Shown one piece after another: positions 8,742-18,213 of a stretch of 64,000 nt of DNA. Numbering within the stretch: the stretch's first letter is position 1; every line of letters starts with the position of its first letter. The translations under genes were made by a program, and so were the position numbers. This DNA is from Hyphomonadaceae bacterium. Lineage in GTDB: Bacteria > Pseudomonadota > Alphaproteobacteria > Caulobacterales > Hyphomonadaceae. Under the pieces are notes generated by a model, which was not told where the DNA came from, searched no databases, and was given only the letters and a program-made list of their open reading frames with translations. Location of the stretch: assembly GCA_947474455.1 (NCBI GenBank), contig CANJIL010000003.1, forward strand, positions 1-64,000, in the 5' to 3' direction.

Positions 8742-9971
8742 ATCTACTTGCCGCTGCTCCATCGCCAGCTTTCCCGCAACGAACACATACGTCGCCCAGA
8801 GAACGCTGTTCTGCGCGAGGATGATGCTCTCCGACATCGCGAACAGCATGAACTGCGCAAGGAAGCCGACCGCGAACACACCGGCAGGCGACATCATCGA
8901 AAGCCGCGCCGCCCGCCACGCGGAAACTGTCACATCGATTGCGAAAACGATAACGCCGATCGCGCCCAGCGAGATCGCCAGATCGAGCCCGCCATTGTGG
9001 CCAGACGGCGCATTCCAGTCGACCGCCCGCCCAAGCCAGTAGCGCGGCTCGCTGTCGAGCCCCCAGAACGCCAGATATCCGTAACCCAGCACCGGCCTCT
9101 TCTCGATCGCCGCACCAAGCTCCACCCAGATATCCGTCCGCCCCGTAAGCGTCGCGTCCTTGCCGATCACGCCTAGGAGAACCTCCGGCGCGACGGCATA
9201 GATCATCATCGCCCCGCCAATGACGCACAATGCGCCCCAGACGAGGGCCAGCGACCAGCGTCGCCCCTTGAGCATCCACCACGCCGCGCCCAGCACGCCG
9301 AGCCCCAGCGCCGCGCCCAGCAACGCCGTGGCCGACTTCGAGAGCAACACCAGCAACAGCGCGATCAACAGCCCGGCGCCCCACCACTTTCGATATGGCG
9401 CATCACGCCACGCCAGGAAGGCGAACAGGAACGCCGCACGCGCCGCATGCCCGCCCATCTCGTTCTTCTCGCCCCATCCGCCCGACCATGCGCCAGGATG
9501 GATCTCGTGCATCACCGCAAAGCCCGGCGCGACAATCCCCGCGACAAAACTCGCCGCCATCAGCGCAAACCAAACCGCCGCCAGGAGGCGCAGCGCCGCG
9601 ATCCACTCGAACCGCGCCGCGAGATAGACGCCCAGCAACGTCGTCGCCAGCACCGCAATCCCGCGCCGAAAACTCAGCTCCGGATCGATCGACCAGAGCG
9701 CCGACGCGATCGCAAGAACTGCTAGCAAAACAAGCCATGGCGATCGGAACATCACACGCCACACTTCCTTACCCGCCGCGATCAGACCAAGCCCGATCAG
9801 CCCGTAGAACGGCAGCCAGAGATACCTCAGCAACGTGCTCTCTGGCGCCTCACCTGTCACATCAACTGCCGAAGGCGCGAGAAGGCGCGGCAGGAAAGCC
9901 TCCGCGAACATGAACAGCGTCGCGGCGGCGAGCATCAGCTCGATCCGGCCGACAGGGCGCCGCGCCGTCAT
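8694..9971 (-). CDS. hfsC: O-antigen ligase/polymerase family membrane protein (HfsC-like)
   Basis: Multi-TM protein with Wzy/WaaL-like pattern (GAWSGGWGEKNEMGGHAAR, GHNGGLDLAISLG); next to HfsB/HfsA. Confidence 0.8.
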   Translation of the reverse strand: MTARRPVGRIELMLAAATLFMFAEAFLPRLLAPSAVDVTGEAPESTLLRYLWLPFYGLIGLGLIAAGKEVWRVMFRSPWLVLLAVLAIASALWSIDPELSFRRGIAVLATTLLGVYLAARFEWIAALRLLAAVWFALMAASFVAGIVAPGFAVMHEIHPGAWSGGWGEKNEMGGHAARAAFLFAFLAWRDAPYRKWWGAGLLIALLLVLLSKSATALLGAALGLGVLGAAWWMLKGRRWSLALVWGALCVIGGAMMIYAVAPEVLLGVIGKDATLTGRTDIWVELGAAIEKRPVLGYGYLAFWGLDSEPRYWLGRAVDWNAPSGHNGGLDLAISLGAIGVIVFAIDVTVSAWRAARLSMMSPAGVFAVGFLAQFMLFAMSESIILAQNSVLWATYVFVAGKLAMEQRQVDVTEYPLVATKVGTQG

Positions 9972-10663
9972 CTGGAAATGCGGTCAGCGAACCGCGCATC
10001 GGGCTTCTGCCGGTTCAGCACCACGCCGCCAACACGTCCTCCATGCGCCTCGATCTCGCGCCGCGCCGCATCCACATCAATAGGCGAAGTCTCGTCCGCC
10101 TTCACAACGATCACAGTCCGGTCCATTTGCGAGGTGATCGCAAGACCTGCCCTTGCCAGCTCCAACGCCGGCGCATCGACCACCGCCCAGTCCGTCGCCG
10201 CCCGCACTGCCTGCCAGTAAGCCGGCTGCATCTTGATCCGGACGCCGTGGCCGGTCTTCAGCCGGCTCGCATCGAACTGCGTGACCATCAGCCGCGTGTC
10301 GCCTACGCGGTGCGCCGTGAAAAGCCCCAGCCCCTGCGTGGCTTCAAGCAGCTCCGGCTCCACCGAGAAGAAGGGCTGCGTCTTCAGCGAGGCCGAGTAA
10401 GGCGGTCCGACGCCGCCGAACGTCTCGGCGAACGGCCCCACGGCAAAGGTATTGAACAAATGGTTGCGCTTGAGATCCAGGTCCACCAGCCAAACCGGCT
10501 TGCGCGCCTGTTCCGCCGCCAGCAGCGCGAACGCCGTCGCAACGCTGGATGCGCCCTCGCCAGACCGCGACGAGATAAACATCACGGTGCGCCCGCCCTC
10601 GGTCGCTGGGGTCTGCGACAACGCGCGATAAAGCTCCTTCAACTCCCCACGCAGATCCCTCAT
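9968..10663 (-). CDS. hfsB: CpsD/CapB-like ATPase (HfsB-like) with degenerate P-loop
   Basis: MRDLRGELKELYRAL...VMFISSRSGEGASSVATAFALLAAEQARKPVWLVDLDL; overlaps the HfsA stop. Confidence 0.75.
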   Translation of the reverse strand: MRDLRGELKELYRALSQTPATEGGRTVMFISSRSGEGASSVATAFALLAAEQARKPVWLVDLDLKRNHLFNTFAVGPFAETFGGVGPPYSASLKTQPFFSVEPELLEATQGLGLFTAHRVGDTRLMVTQFDASRLKTGHGVRIKMQPAYWQAVRAATDWAVVDAPALELARAGLAITSQMDRTVIVVKADETSPIDVDAARREIEAHGGRVGGVVLNRQKPDARFADRISR

Positions 10664-12162
10664 GGCGAACGGTCGCCCGCCGCCGCCAGCACCCGCAGGT
10701 TCAGCGTCCGTTCGAGGGAATTCGCCGTCGCAAAACTCGACACCGACCATGCCCGCAGCAGCCCGATCGCAAGCGCCGTCAGCAGGCCGAAGATCGCCGC
10801 CGCGATCGCAATCATCCGCTTGGTGCTGTCGCCCCGCGTCGGCGGCCGCGCCGCCTCATAGACCGAAATGTTGTCGACGCTGCGCGAGGCCAGCTCGCTG
10901 CGCACCCGCTCCGTCTGCTCGCGCGTTGCAAACGTCCCCGCAGACGTCTCCAGCGCGTCGCGATCCCGCTTCATCCGCAGGTATTCCGGCTCCAGCCCTG
11001 CCAGCGCCGCAATCCGCGCCTCCGCCTCGCGCTTCTGTCCTGCCAGCGCCGCCGAACGCCCCGTCAGCGCGCTGATATTGGCCGTCTGCACCGCACGATC
11101 CGCCTCCAGCGCCTGCCAGGTCGGGTTCGGTCCGATCCGCCGCAGACCCTGCGCCGGCGCCGACTTCAGGAAGCCCTCCAGCTGCGCGATTCTGCGATCG
11201 ATATCCTGCACCACGCGGCTGTCCGGCAGATACCGCGCTAGCAGATCCTGCCGCTCCATCCGTAGCTTCACGAGATCCTGCTCCGACGTCGTCTCGACAT
11301 AGAGATCGACATCCTTCGCCGTCCCGGCCATCTGCCGCGTCAGCCCCGCCGACTTCGCCTCGGCCTCCCGCAAGGAAGCCTCGACCTTCGCCAGCTCATC
11401 GGAAATGTCCGAGAACAGCTTCTTCGCTGCCGCCGTCTCCACATCGAAATCCGAAAGCCCATGCTGCTTCAGGAAATTCTGCAACGCCTTGTCCGACGTC
11501 GCCAGCCGTTCCTCGATCACGCCCCGCTGCTCGGTCAGTCCCGCGGCGCCCTTGCCAGACAAAACCTCCTGCCGGTACTTCAGATATTCCGTCACAAACC
11601 TGTTCAGCGTCGCCGCCGCAAGCGCCGGGTCCTCATGCGCAAACGTCATCCGCAGTATCGACGATTTCGGCGCCGAGGACACATCGAAGTCCGCCGCGAA
11701 TGCCTCAAGCGCTTCCTGATCCACTTCATACGTCGCACCATCGCGCGCGCGCAGCTTCGCCTCGGCAAACTCCGGATAGATCCGCGAGAGCCCGATGCCC
11801 GCGATCACACGCTCGGCAATCACCGGCGAGCGAGCCAGCTCCGTCTCAGCCTGCAGAACTTCTTCCTGTTGCGGAAAGGCGCCCTTGGCCGCATCGCCGA
11901 TCACCGGATCAAAGACATACTCCTGCCCCAGCCGCACCAGCAGCCGCGTGTTCGCCGAATACTTGGTCGGAGCCAGCAGCGCGATCCCGATCCCAACGAG
12001 CAGGATCGGAAAGAAGACAAGAAACATCAGCCACTTGGCGCGCCACAGTTGAAGCAACGTATCAGCCAGGCCGAGCTTCGGACGCAGTCTTGCAACACGC
12101 GTTGGCGCGCGCAGCGCAGATGCGCCGGCAGAAGTGCGCTCGGTCCAGGTCTCGACGCTCAA
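10660..12162 (-). CDS. hfsA: Wzz/GumC-type polysaccharide chain-length/co-polymerase protein (HfsA-like)
   Basis: Two terminal TMs flanking a long coiled-coil; YSANTRLLVRLGQEYVFDP; N-terminal Wzz domain. Confidence 0.82.
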   Translation of the reverse strand: MSVETWTERTSAGASALRAPTRVARLRPKLGLADTLLQLWRAKWLMFLVFFPILLVGIGIALLAPTKYSANTRLLVRLGQEYVFDPVIGDAAKGAFPQQEEVLQAETELARSPVIAERVIAGIGLSRIYPEFAEAKLRARDGATYEVDQEALEAFAADFDVSSAPKSSILRMTFAHEDPALAAATLNRFVTEYLKYRQEVLSGKGAAGLTEQRGVIEERLATSDKALQNFLKQHGLSDFDVETAAAKKLFSDISDELAKVEASLREAEAKSAGLTRQMAGTAKDVDLYVETTSEQDLVKLRMERQDLLARYLPDSRVVQDIDRRIAQLEGFLKSAPAQGLRRIGPNPTWQALEADRAVQTANISALTGRSAALAGQKREAEARIAALAGLEPEYLRMKRDRDALETSAGTFATREQTERVRSELASRSVDNISVYEAARPPTRGDSTKRMIAIAAAIFGLLTALAIGLLRAWSVSSFATANSLERTLNLRVLAAAGDRSP

Positions 12163-12238
12163 GGGGACGGGTATCCCGTGGTTAACGCCCTAGCCTTCAC
12201 CTGCGCCGCTTAAGAACCGGTTATCCATTCGCGGGCAC

Positions 12239-12964
12239 ATGTTGATCATGTCGCGTCTGCGTCTTTCCGTCCTGACCGGCGCCGCCGGGCTCGCTGCGCT
12301 TTCGGGCTGCATGGGCGATCCCTTGCCCGTGCAAAGCCCTGATTTCACAATGACTCCCTACCCGAAATGGCGCGCGGAGGACGAAAACTACCGATTCTAT
12401 CCCGGCGACAAGTTCCGCCTCGATGTCCGCACAGCCCCAGAATTGTCCGGCGAACTCACCATCGCCCCCGATGGCCGCATCACCCTGCCGACCTTCGGCG
12501 CGGTCATGGCCGGCGGCCACACCGTGCGCGAACTTCAAGTGGCGATTGAAGATGTCTACGCCGCCGAACTGCGCGATCCCTCGCTCATCATCACACCCAC
12601 CGACTTCGGCTCGCAGAAAGTCTTCGTCGGCGGCGAAGTGAAGGCGCCCGGCGTCTTCGAACTCCCCGGCGAGATCGACGTCGTGCAGGCCATCCTGCTC
12701 GCCGGCGGCTGGACCGAGGAAGGCAAACCCACCCACGTCATCATCATGCGCCGTGTCCCCGGCGGCGACCTCATGACCCGCGTCGTCGACGTCCGAAATG
12801 GCCTCGCCCGCCACGACCTCTACGACATCGGCCCCCTGCATCGCTTCGACGTCGTTTATGTCACCCGCAAGATGATCGCCGACGAAAACCTGTTCGTGAA
12901 ACAGTTCGTCCGCGACGCGCTACCCATCGACTTCTCCCTGTTCTACGACGTGGCGCGTTTCTAA
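12239..12964 (+). CDS. hfsD: Polysaccharide export outer-membrane lipoprotein (HfsD/Wza-like OPX)
   Basis: LSGC lipobox; YRFYPGDKFRLDVRTAPELSGELTIAPDGRITLPTFG poly-export domain; KVFVGGEVKAPGVFELPG SLBB domain. Confidence 0.85.
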   Translation: MLIMSRLRLSVLTGAAGLAALSGCMGDPLPVQSPDFTMTPYPKWRAEDENYRFYPGDKFRLDVRTAPELSGELTIAPDGRITLPTFGAVMAGGHTVRELQVAIEDVYAAELRDPSLIITPTDFGSQKVFVGGEVKAPGVFELPGEIDVVQAILLAGGWTEEGKPTHVIIMRRVPGGDLMTRVVDVRNGLARHDLYDIGPLHRFDVVYVTRKMIADENLFVKQFVRDALPIDFSLFYDVARF

Positions 12965-13069
12965 CCCCGTCGCTGAACTACGCTGCCCCGTGAGGAAGGG
13001 GGGAAGACGCAGGCGCGTGAGTAAACCTCGCCCTTCCCCATGCGGCCCCACCCGCCTACAGTCGCGGTC

Positions 13070-14065
13070 ATGAAAATCGAAGCCCTGCCCCGTCGCCGCT
13101 ACACGCTAAATCCCACGCCAATCCAAAAGTTAGGCAAGCTTTCCGCCCACCTCGCCGGCCCCGAAATCTGGATCAAGCGCGATGATCTCACGGGCCTCGC
13201 CGGCGGCGGAAACAAGACCCGCAAGCTTGAATTCCTCGTCGCCGACGCCCTTGCCCAAGGCGCCGATGCGCTCATCACGGTTGGCGCCGTACAATCGAAC
13301 CACTGTCGTCTCACCCTCGCCGCCGCCGCCCACGAAGGCCTCAAATGCCGCCTCGTACTCGAACAACGCGTCGCCGGCAGCTACAGGAAAGAAGCGAGCG
13401 GAAACAACTTCCTGTTCGATCTTCTTGGAGCCGAATCTATAACCGTCGTCGACGGCGGAACCGACCTCGCCGCCGCAATGAACGCCGAAGCAGACAAGCT
13501 GAAAGCTCAAAGCCGCAAAGGCTACATCATCCCGGGCGGCGGCTCGAACGCGCTCGGCGCGATGGGCTATGTCGTCTGCGCCCGTGAAATCCTGGCCCAA
13601 TCTCTCGACACTGGCCTCGCCTTCACGGACTTCGTCGTCGCCTCCGGCAGCGCTGGCACGCATGCAGGCCTTCTAGTCGGCTTCAACGCCGCAAATGCAG
13701 GCATCCCCCTCACAGGCATCAACGTCCGCCGCCCGCGCGCCGAACAGGAAGGCAATGTCCACAAGCTCGCTGTGGAAGCCGCCGCCTTCGCCAACCTGCC
13801 AGCTCCCCCGCGCGAAAGCGTCGTCGCCCTCGATGAATGGGTCGGCCCCGGTTATTCTCTGCCGACTGACGAAATGGTCGAAGCCGTCCGCCTGTTCGCG
13901 CGCCTCGAAGGCGTGCTGCTCGATCCGGTCTACACGGGCAAGGCCGCCGCCGGATTGATCGGCCTCATCCGCCGCAATCACTTCAACCGGGACTCGAAGA
14001 TCCTCTTCGTACACACGGGCGGCGCGCCATCTCTCTTCGCATATCAAGGCGTTCTGCAGTCATGA
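13070..14065 (+). CDS. dcyD: D-cysteine desulfhydrase / ACC-deaminase family PLP enzyme
   Basis: IWIKRDDLTGLAGGGNKTRKLEFLVADALAQGADALITVGAVQSNHCR; FVHTGGAPSLFAY. Confidence 0.85.
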   Translation: MKIEALPRRRYTLNPTPIQKLGKLSAHLAGPEIWIKRDDLTGLAGGGNKTRKLEFLVADALAQGADALITVGAVQSNHCRLTLAAAAHEGLKCRLVLEQRVAGSYRKEASGNNFLFDLLGAESITVVDGGTDLAAAMNAEADKLKAQSRKGYIIPGGGSNALGAMGYVVCAREILAQSLDTGLAFTDFVVASGSAGTHAGLLVGFNAANAGIPLTGINVRRPRAEQEGNVHKLAVEAAAFANLPAPPRESVVALDEWVGPGYSLPTDEMVEAVRLFARLEGVLLDPVYTGKAAAGLIGLIRRNHFNRDSKILFVHTGGAPSLFAYQGVLQS

Positions 14066-14763
14066 GCGAGACAAAATCTGTTGGCGTAATCGGCGGTCTC
14101 GGCCCCGCGGCTACGCTCGACTTCTTCGATCGAATCTTGAAAAGAACCAAGGCGCTGCACGACCAAGATCATCTGCGTCTCATCATCGACAACAACACGA
14201 AGATCCCCGATCGCAACGCTTATCAGCGCGGCGATGGTCCTTCGCCCGGCCCCGCGCTCGCCGCTGCGGCTCACGCGCTTGAAACCGTCGGCGCGGAATT
14301 CATCGTGATGGCCTGCAACACTGCTCACGCGTGGGAAGCGGATATCCGCGCCGCGATTAGCGTTCCCTTCATCAGCATTATCGAGGAGACAACGAAGGTT
14401 GTCGCGGACTTGAAGCCTGAGCGCGCAGGCGTTCTCGCTGTCGACGCCTGTCTTGCGTCAAGCCTTTACCAGGATGCGTTGAAAAAGGCTGGCGTCGCGC
14501 CGGTCCTGCTCAATGCGGACTCGCAGCGGACGTTCATGGAGCTGATCTACCGCATCAAGTCGGGCGACACGCGCGACATGGTGCGCCGCTCGATGACCAC
14601 GCTGGCGCGAAAGCTTGAGGCGCAAGGCGCCGAGGTCATCATCGCGGGATGCACGGAAGTTCCGCTCGTGCTGACGGCAGATGATATCGACAACGAATTA
14701 GTCAACTCGACTGACGTTCTGGTGGAACGGACGATCTGCTTCGCTGGAGGCGAACTAAAGTGA
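14062..14763 (+). CDS. Aspartate/glutamate racemase family protein
   Basis: VGVIGGLGPAATLDFF, MACNTAHAW and IIAGCTEVPL catalytic cysteine motifs; ATGA overlap with the preceding gene. Confidence 0.85.
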   Translation: MSETKSVGVIGGLGPAATLDFFDRILKRTKALHDQDHLRLIIDNNTKIPDRNAYQRGDGPSPGPALAAAAHALETVGAEFIVMACNTAHAWEADIRAAISVPFISIIEETTKVVADLKPERAGVLAVDACLASSLYQDALKKAGVAPVLLNADSQRTFMELIYRIKSGDTRDMVRRSMTTLARKLEAQGAEVIIAGCTEVPLVLTADDIDNELVNSTDVLVERTICFAGGELK

Positions 14764-14771
14764 AGAAGAGC

Positions 14772-15044
14772 CTAGTTGGCTTTCTTCATCCACTCGCGTG
14801 CGGCCTTCTGCGCCTTGAACACATCGGCCTGCGTCATCATCTCGGCCATCTCCTGACGGCAGAGCCTCGCGTCACGGTGACCGCGCGTCGCCGCGAGGTT
14901 GAACCATTTGTGCGCCTGCACCAGATCAACGGCGACATCCATGCCTTCGGAATAGATGAGAGCAATGCGATAGAGCTCGTCGGCCGAAACATTTTTCGAG
15001 AGAAGAGCTTCGGGCGCCTCGATCCGGATATCCGCGTACGCCAT
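14772..15044 (-). CDS. Small Sel1-repeat-like protein
   Basis: ELYRIALIYSEGMDVAVDLVQAHKWFNLAATRGHRDA matches the Sel1-like repeat pattern. Confidence 0.65.
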   Translation of the reverse strand: MAYADIRIEAPEALLSKNVSADELYRIALIYSEGMDVAVDLVQAHKWFNLAATRGHRDARLCRQEMAEMMTQADVFKAQKAAREWMKKAN

Positions 15045-15269
15045 TCTGGCATCCCTTTGAATTTAGGAAGCGCGCCTCGGTCTCTTTGCGGACCACGACT
15101 TTGCTTCCACCCACCGCCGCGTCAGCGGCTTGAGGACATTCAAGCGGAGAACACTTGCAGCGTAGTTAATACTGCAAACTTTCAACAGTATTCGCCGGAA
15201 TTATTTGTGTTTACTTCGATTCACAGAGTTGAATCGTCAGTACACGAACATAAACGCGGATTCACCACT

Positions 15270-15758
15270 CTAGTCGCTCTCCCGCGCGACGACCGCCATC
15301 CCCAGTTCGCGATAGAGCCGCTGCGCATTTGCGTTCTCTTCACGCACTTTGAGATCGACATAACGCGCGCCCCGCCCCGCAAACGCGTGAAACGCCGTCA
15401 GCATCAAAGCGCGCCCAACACCACGACGGCGCGCGCGCGGATGCACGGCGAGATCCTTCAGGAAAGCAGAGGTCCAGCATTGCGCCATGCCGATCACGTC
15501 CTTGCCCTGTACAGCAAGAAAGACGAGCGCCGGATCGAACTCTTTGTCCTTGCGCAACTGCGGCCACCATTTGCGGAAGATCGGCGCCCCGCCCCCACCC
15601 TCCCAGAATCCAGCCTCGAGAACCGAATGCGCCGCCTTCGCATCGCGCTTGTCGGGCTTCGTTCCCAGCGTCCTGCACACCACGTCCGTCGGCCACACCG
15701 GCTGCTCAATGTCGCCGGACAATTCGCGCCGCATGCGCAGCACGATATGTTGCGCCAT
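15270..15758 (-). CDS. GNAT family N-acetyltransferase
   Basis: DLAVHPRARRRGVGRALMLTAFHAF...NANAQRLYRELGM acetyl-CoA binding motif A/B. Confidence 0.85.
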   Translation of the reverse strand: MAQHIVLRMRRELSGDIEQPVWPTDVVCRTLGTKPDKRDAKAAHSVLEAGFWEGGGGAPIFRKWWPQLRKDKEFDPALVFLAVQGKDVIGMAQCWTSAFLKDLAVHPRARRRGVGRALMLTAFHAFAGRGARYVDLKVREENANAQRLYRELGMAVVARESD

Positions 15759-16492
15759 CAGGTGCGCGCCTTCTGGCCAAACAGGATCCTGCGCGCTTCC
15801 TCGGCTTCCTTGGAGTCGTCGGCGAGATTGGTGCTGCCTAGTTCAGCGCCCACTTTGCGACCCTTATCAAACAACGGCCGCGCCTTGCACCGGCCGAACC
15901 ACGCATTCAGCGCTGGAAAATCCGCCAGATCCTGGCCCTGCCCTTTATACAATGCGATCCAAGGCCACGTAGCGAAGTCGGCAATCGACAGCGGCCCAGC
16001 CAGGAACTCCCTGTCCCGCAGGCGAACTTCCGCCACGCCGAACAACCGGTTCGTCTCGTTGAAGAAGCGATCCTGACCATATTTCAACTTGTCGGAATCC
16101 GGCTCGATTTTCGGGGCATAGTTCCGGAAATGATTGTGATGCCCCATCACCGGCCCCAGATTGGCGATCTGCCAGGCGAGCCAGCTTCCAACTTCGGCCT
16201 GCTCGCGCGCATTTGCGCCGCCGAACTTGCCCGACCTCCGCGCCAGATAGAGAAGAATGGCCCCGCTCTCGAACACCGAGATCGGCCTGCCGTCCGGTCC
16301 GTCAGGGTCGACAATGGCCGGCATGCGGTTGTTGGGGCTGATGGCGAGGAATTCCGGCTTGAACTGATCGCCCTTGCCGATGTTCACCGGAACGATCCGG
16401 TAGGGCAGTTCCATCTCCTCAAGCGCAATCGTGATTTTCCGGCCATTTGGCGTTGGCCAGAAATGAACGTCGATCGGCGCGTCCGCACTCAT
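15758..16492 (-). CDS. Glutathione S-transferase family protein
   Basis: VHFWPTPNGRKITIALEEMELPYRIVPVNIGKGDQFKPEFLAISPNNRMPAIVD...VFESGAILLYLA. Confidence 0.88.
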   Translation of the reverse strand: MSADAPIDVHFWPTPNGRKITIALEEMELPYRIVPVNIGKGDQFKPEFLAISPNNRMPAIVDPDGPDGRPISVFESGAILLYLARRSGKFGGANAREQAEVGSWLAWQIANLGPVMGHHNHFRNYAPKIEPDSDKLKYGQDRFFNETNRLFGVAEVRLRDREFLAGPLSIADFATWPWIALYKGQGQDLADFPALNAWFGRCKARPLFDKGRKVGAELGSTNLADDSKEAEEARRILFGQKART

Positions 16493-16600
16493 GGGCTTCC
16501 GCTCCCTGCACTATATGCTGAGGGATGTAGCTCCCCGCCGGAGGGCGCGCCACCCCCGGTGGCCGGACACAGTGACTTCAGAAGATATGACGAGCCCAAG

Positions 16601-17554
16601 ATGACCGCGACAACCAGCCTTTTCGAACCGATTTCCTACATGCTTTGGAAAAGCGACCCGAAAGCCTTTGCAGAGCGACTCGGCGCCAGCTTCCGCGAGA
16701 CAGGCTTCGCCGTCATCAAAGATCACCCAGTCGACCAGGCTGTGATCAATCGGGGCGTCGAGGCCGGCAAGCAGTTCTTCGCGCTGCCCGATGCAGCCAA
16801 GCGCGCCTACTGCATACCCGGCGGCGGCGGGCAGCGTGGCTATACGCCTTTCGCCACAGAAGTCGCAAAGGGCGCCAAGGCAAAGGACCTCAAGGAATTC
16901 TGGCATGTCGCCCGCGAACTGCCGGAAGGCCACAGATTCTCGGACATCATGAGCCCCAACCTCTACGTCGCTGAAGTTCCCGGCTGGAAAACGGCGACCG
17001 GCGCCATGTACGACGCGATGGACAGGTTCGGCCTCGAAATTCTTTCCGCAATCGCGATGCATCTGAAGCTGCAGCCGCGTTTCTTCACTGAGACAGTGAA
17101 TGAAGGCAATTCGATCCTCCGCCTGCTCCACTATCCTTCGCAGACGGAGCCGCCCCCGGAAGGGTCCGTCCGCGCCGGAGCGCACGAAGACATCAACGTC
17201 ATCACGCTGCTGCTGGGAGCCGAGGAAGGCGGACTGGAAGTGCTGCACCGAAACGGACAGTGGCTGGGCGTAAACCCCCCGCCCGGATCATTGGTGATCA
17301 ATGTCGGCGACATGCTGCAGCGGCTGACAAATCATGTGTTGCCGTCAACAACGCATCGCGTCGTGAACCCCGAGCCTGAGCGTTCGCGTTTCCCGCGTTA
17401 TTCGACGCCGTTCTTCCTCCACTTCAATCCGGACTACGAGATAAGGACTCTTCCCGCGTGTATCACCGCGGACCGGCCCAACCGTTATGCCGAGCCGCTC
17501 AAGGCGCAGGACTTCCTCGAAATCCGGTTGAAGGAAATCGGATTGAGAATGTAG
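16601..17554 (+). CDS. 2-oxoglutarate/Fe(II) oxygenase, isopenicillin-N-synthase-like
   Basis: GFAVIKDHPVD; GAHEDINVITLLLG (HxD), TTHRVVNP...RYSTPFFLHFNPD. Confidence 0.87.
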   Translation: MTATTSLFEPISYMLWKSDPKAFAERLGASFRETGFAVIKDHPVDQAVINRGVEAGKQFFALPDAAKRAYCIPGGGGQRGYTPFATEVAKGAKAKDLKEFWHVARELPEGHRFSDIMSPNLYVAEVPGWKTATGAMYDAMDRFGLEILSAIAMHLKLQPRFFTETVNEGNSILRLLHYPSQTEPPPEGSVRAGAHEDINVITLLLGAEEGGLEVLHRNGQWLGVNPPPGSLVINVGDMLQRLTNHVLPSTTHRVVNPEPERSRFPRYSTPFFLHFNPDYEIRTLPACITADRPNRYAEPLKAQDFLEIRLKEIGLRM

Positions 17555-17989
17555 GCGGATTTGTTTCGTGATGCTTGTCTTGCAAGCCTTGCGAGTGCTG
17601 CTGAGTCGGCGTCGGGGATGTTCGAAGCACGGCATTGATTTGAGTGGTGAGCTGGGACCGTCGTTCTAACTTAAGCGGAGGAGCGTGCGTTGGCGCGCCT
17701 GATCGCTCATCCCGCTACTCTTCCCGCCGCAGCCGCAGCGTTCGTGGCTGCAATTGTCGCGACAGCCCTGGCTCTTGCCGGGATCTAGCGATCCCGCGTG
17801 ACATCGGTGACCCACAAGATTGAGGTCGAATGCGAGCTCGCGTGCTTCCTGTCCCCCGCGCAAGACGCCGAGCTGGCCGAGCGCGGGTATGTGCTGACGA
17901 CCAGCAGGTCCTCCAGCAGTTTGGGCCCGCGCGCATCGAAGCGCCGCTACCGCTGGAAAAGATCGCCGAACTGAAGGGCGAACCTGAAG

Positions 17990-18206
17990 ATCCATTGCCT
18001 GTTCACCGAAATCGTCATACCGGGCATGACTGGCCGACAGCTATGCGATGAAGCCCTGAAACAGAGGCGGGACCTGAAGGCGCTCTACACCACGGGCTAT
18101 ACACGCGACGCCGTCGTGCACAACGGTGTGGACAATCCCAGGGTCCACCTCTTGCCGATGCCATTCACGCTGGATCAGGTCGCCCAGCACTGCACAAGGT
18201 TTTCGG
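17990..18206 (+). pseudogene. Receiver (REC) domain C-terminal remnant
   Basis: LFTEIVIPGMTGRQLCDEALKQRRDLKALYTTGYTRDAVVHNGVDNPRVHLLPMPFTLDQVAQH matches hybrid-kinase REC C-termini; no intact upstream ORF. Confidence 0.65.
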
Positions 18207-18213
18207 TCCCCGA

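Noticed and set aside
14760-16076. 438-aa plus-strand ORF overlapping the Sel1, GNAT and GST genes
   Set aside because: No domain; antisense to three recognisable genes.
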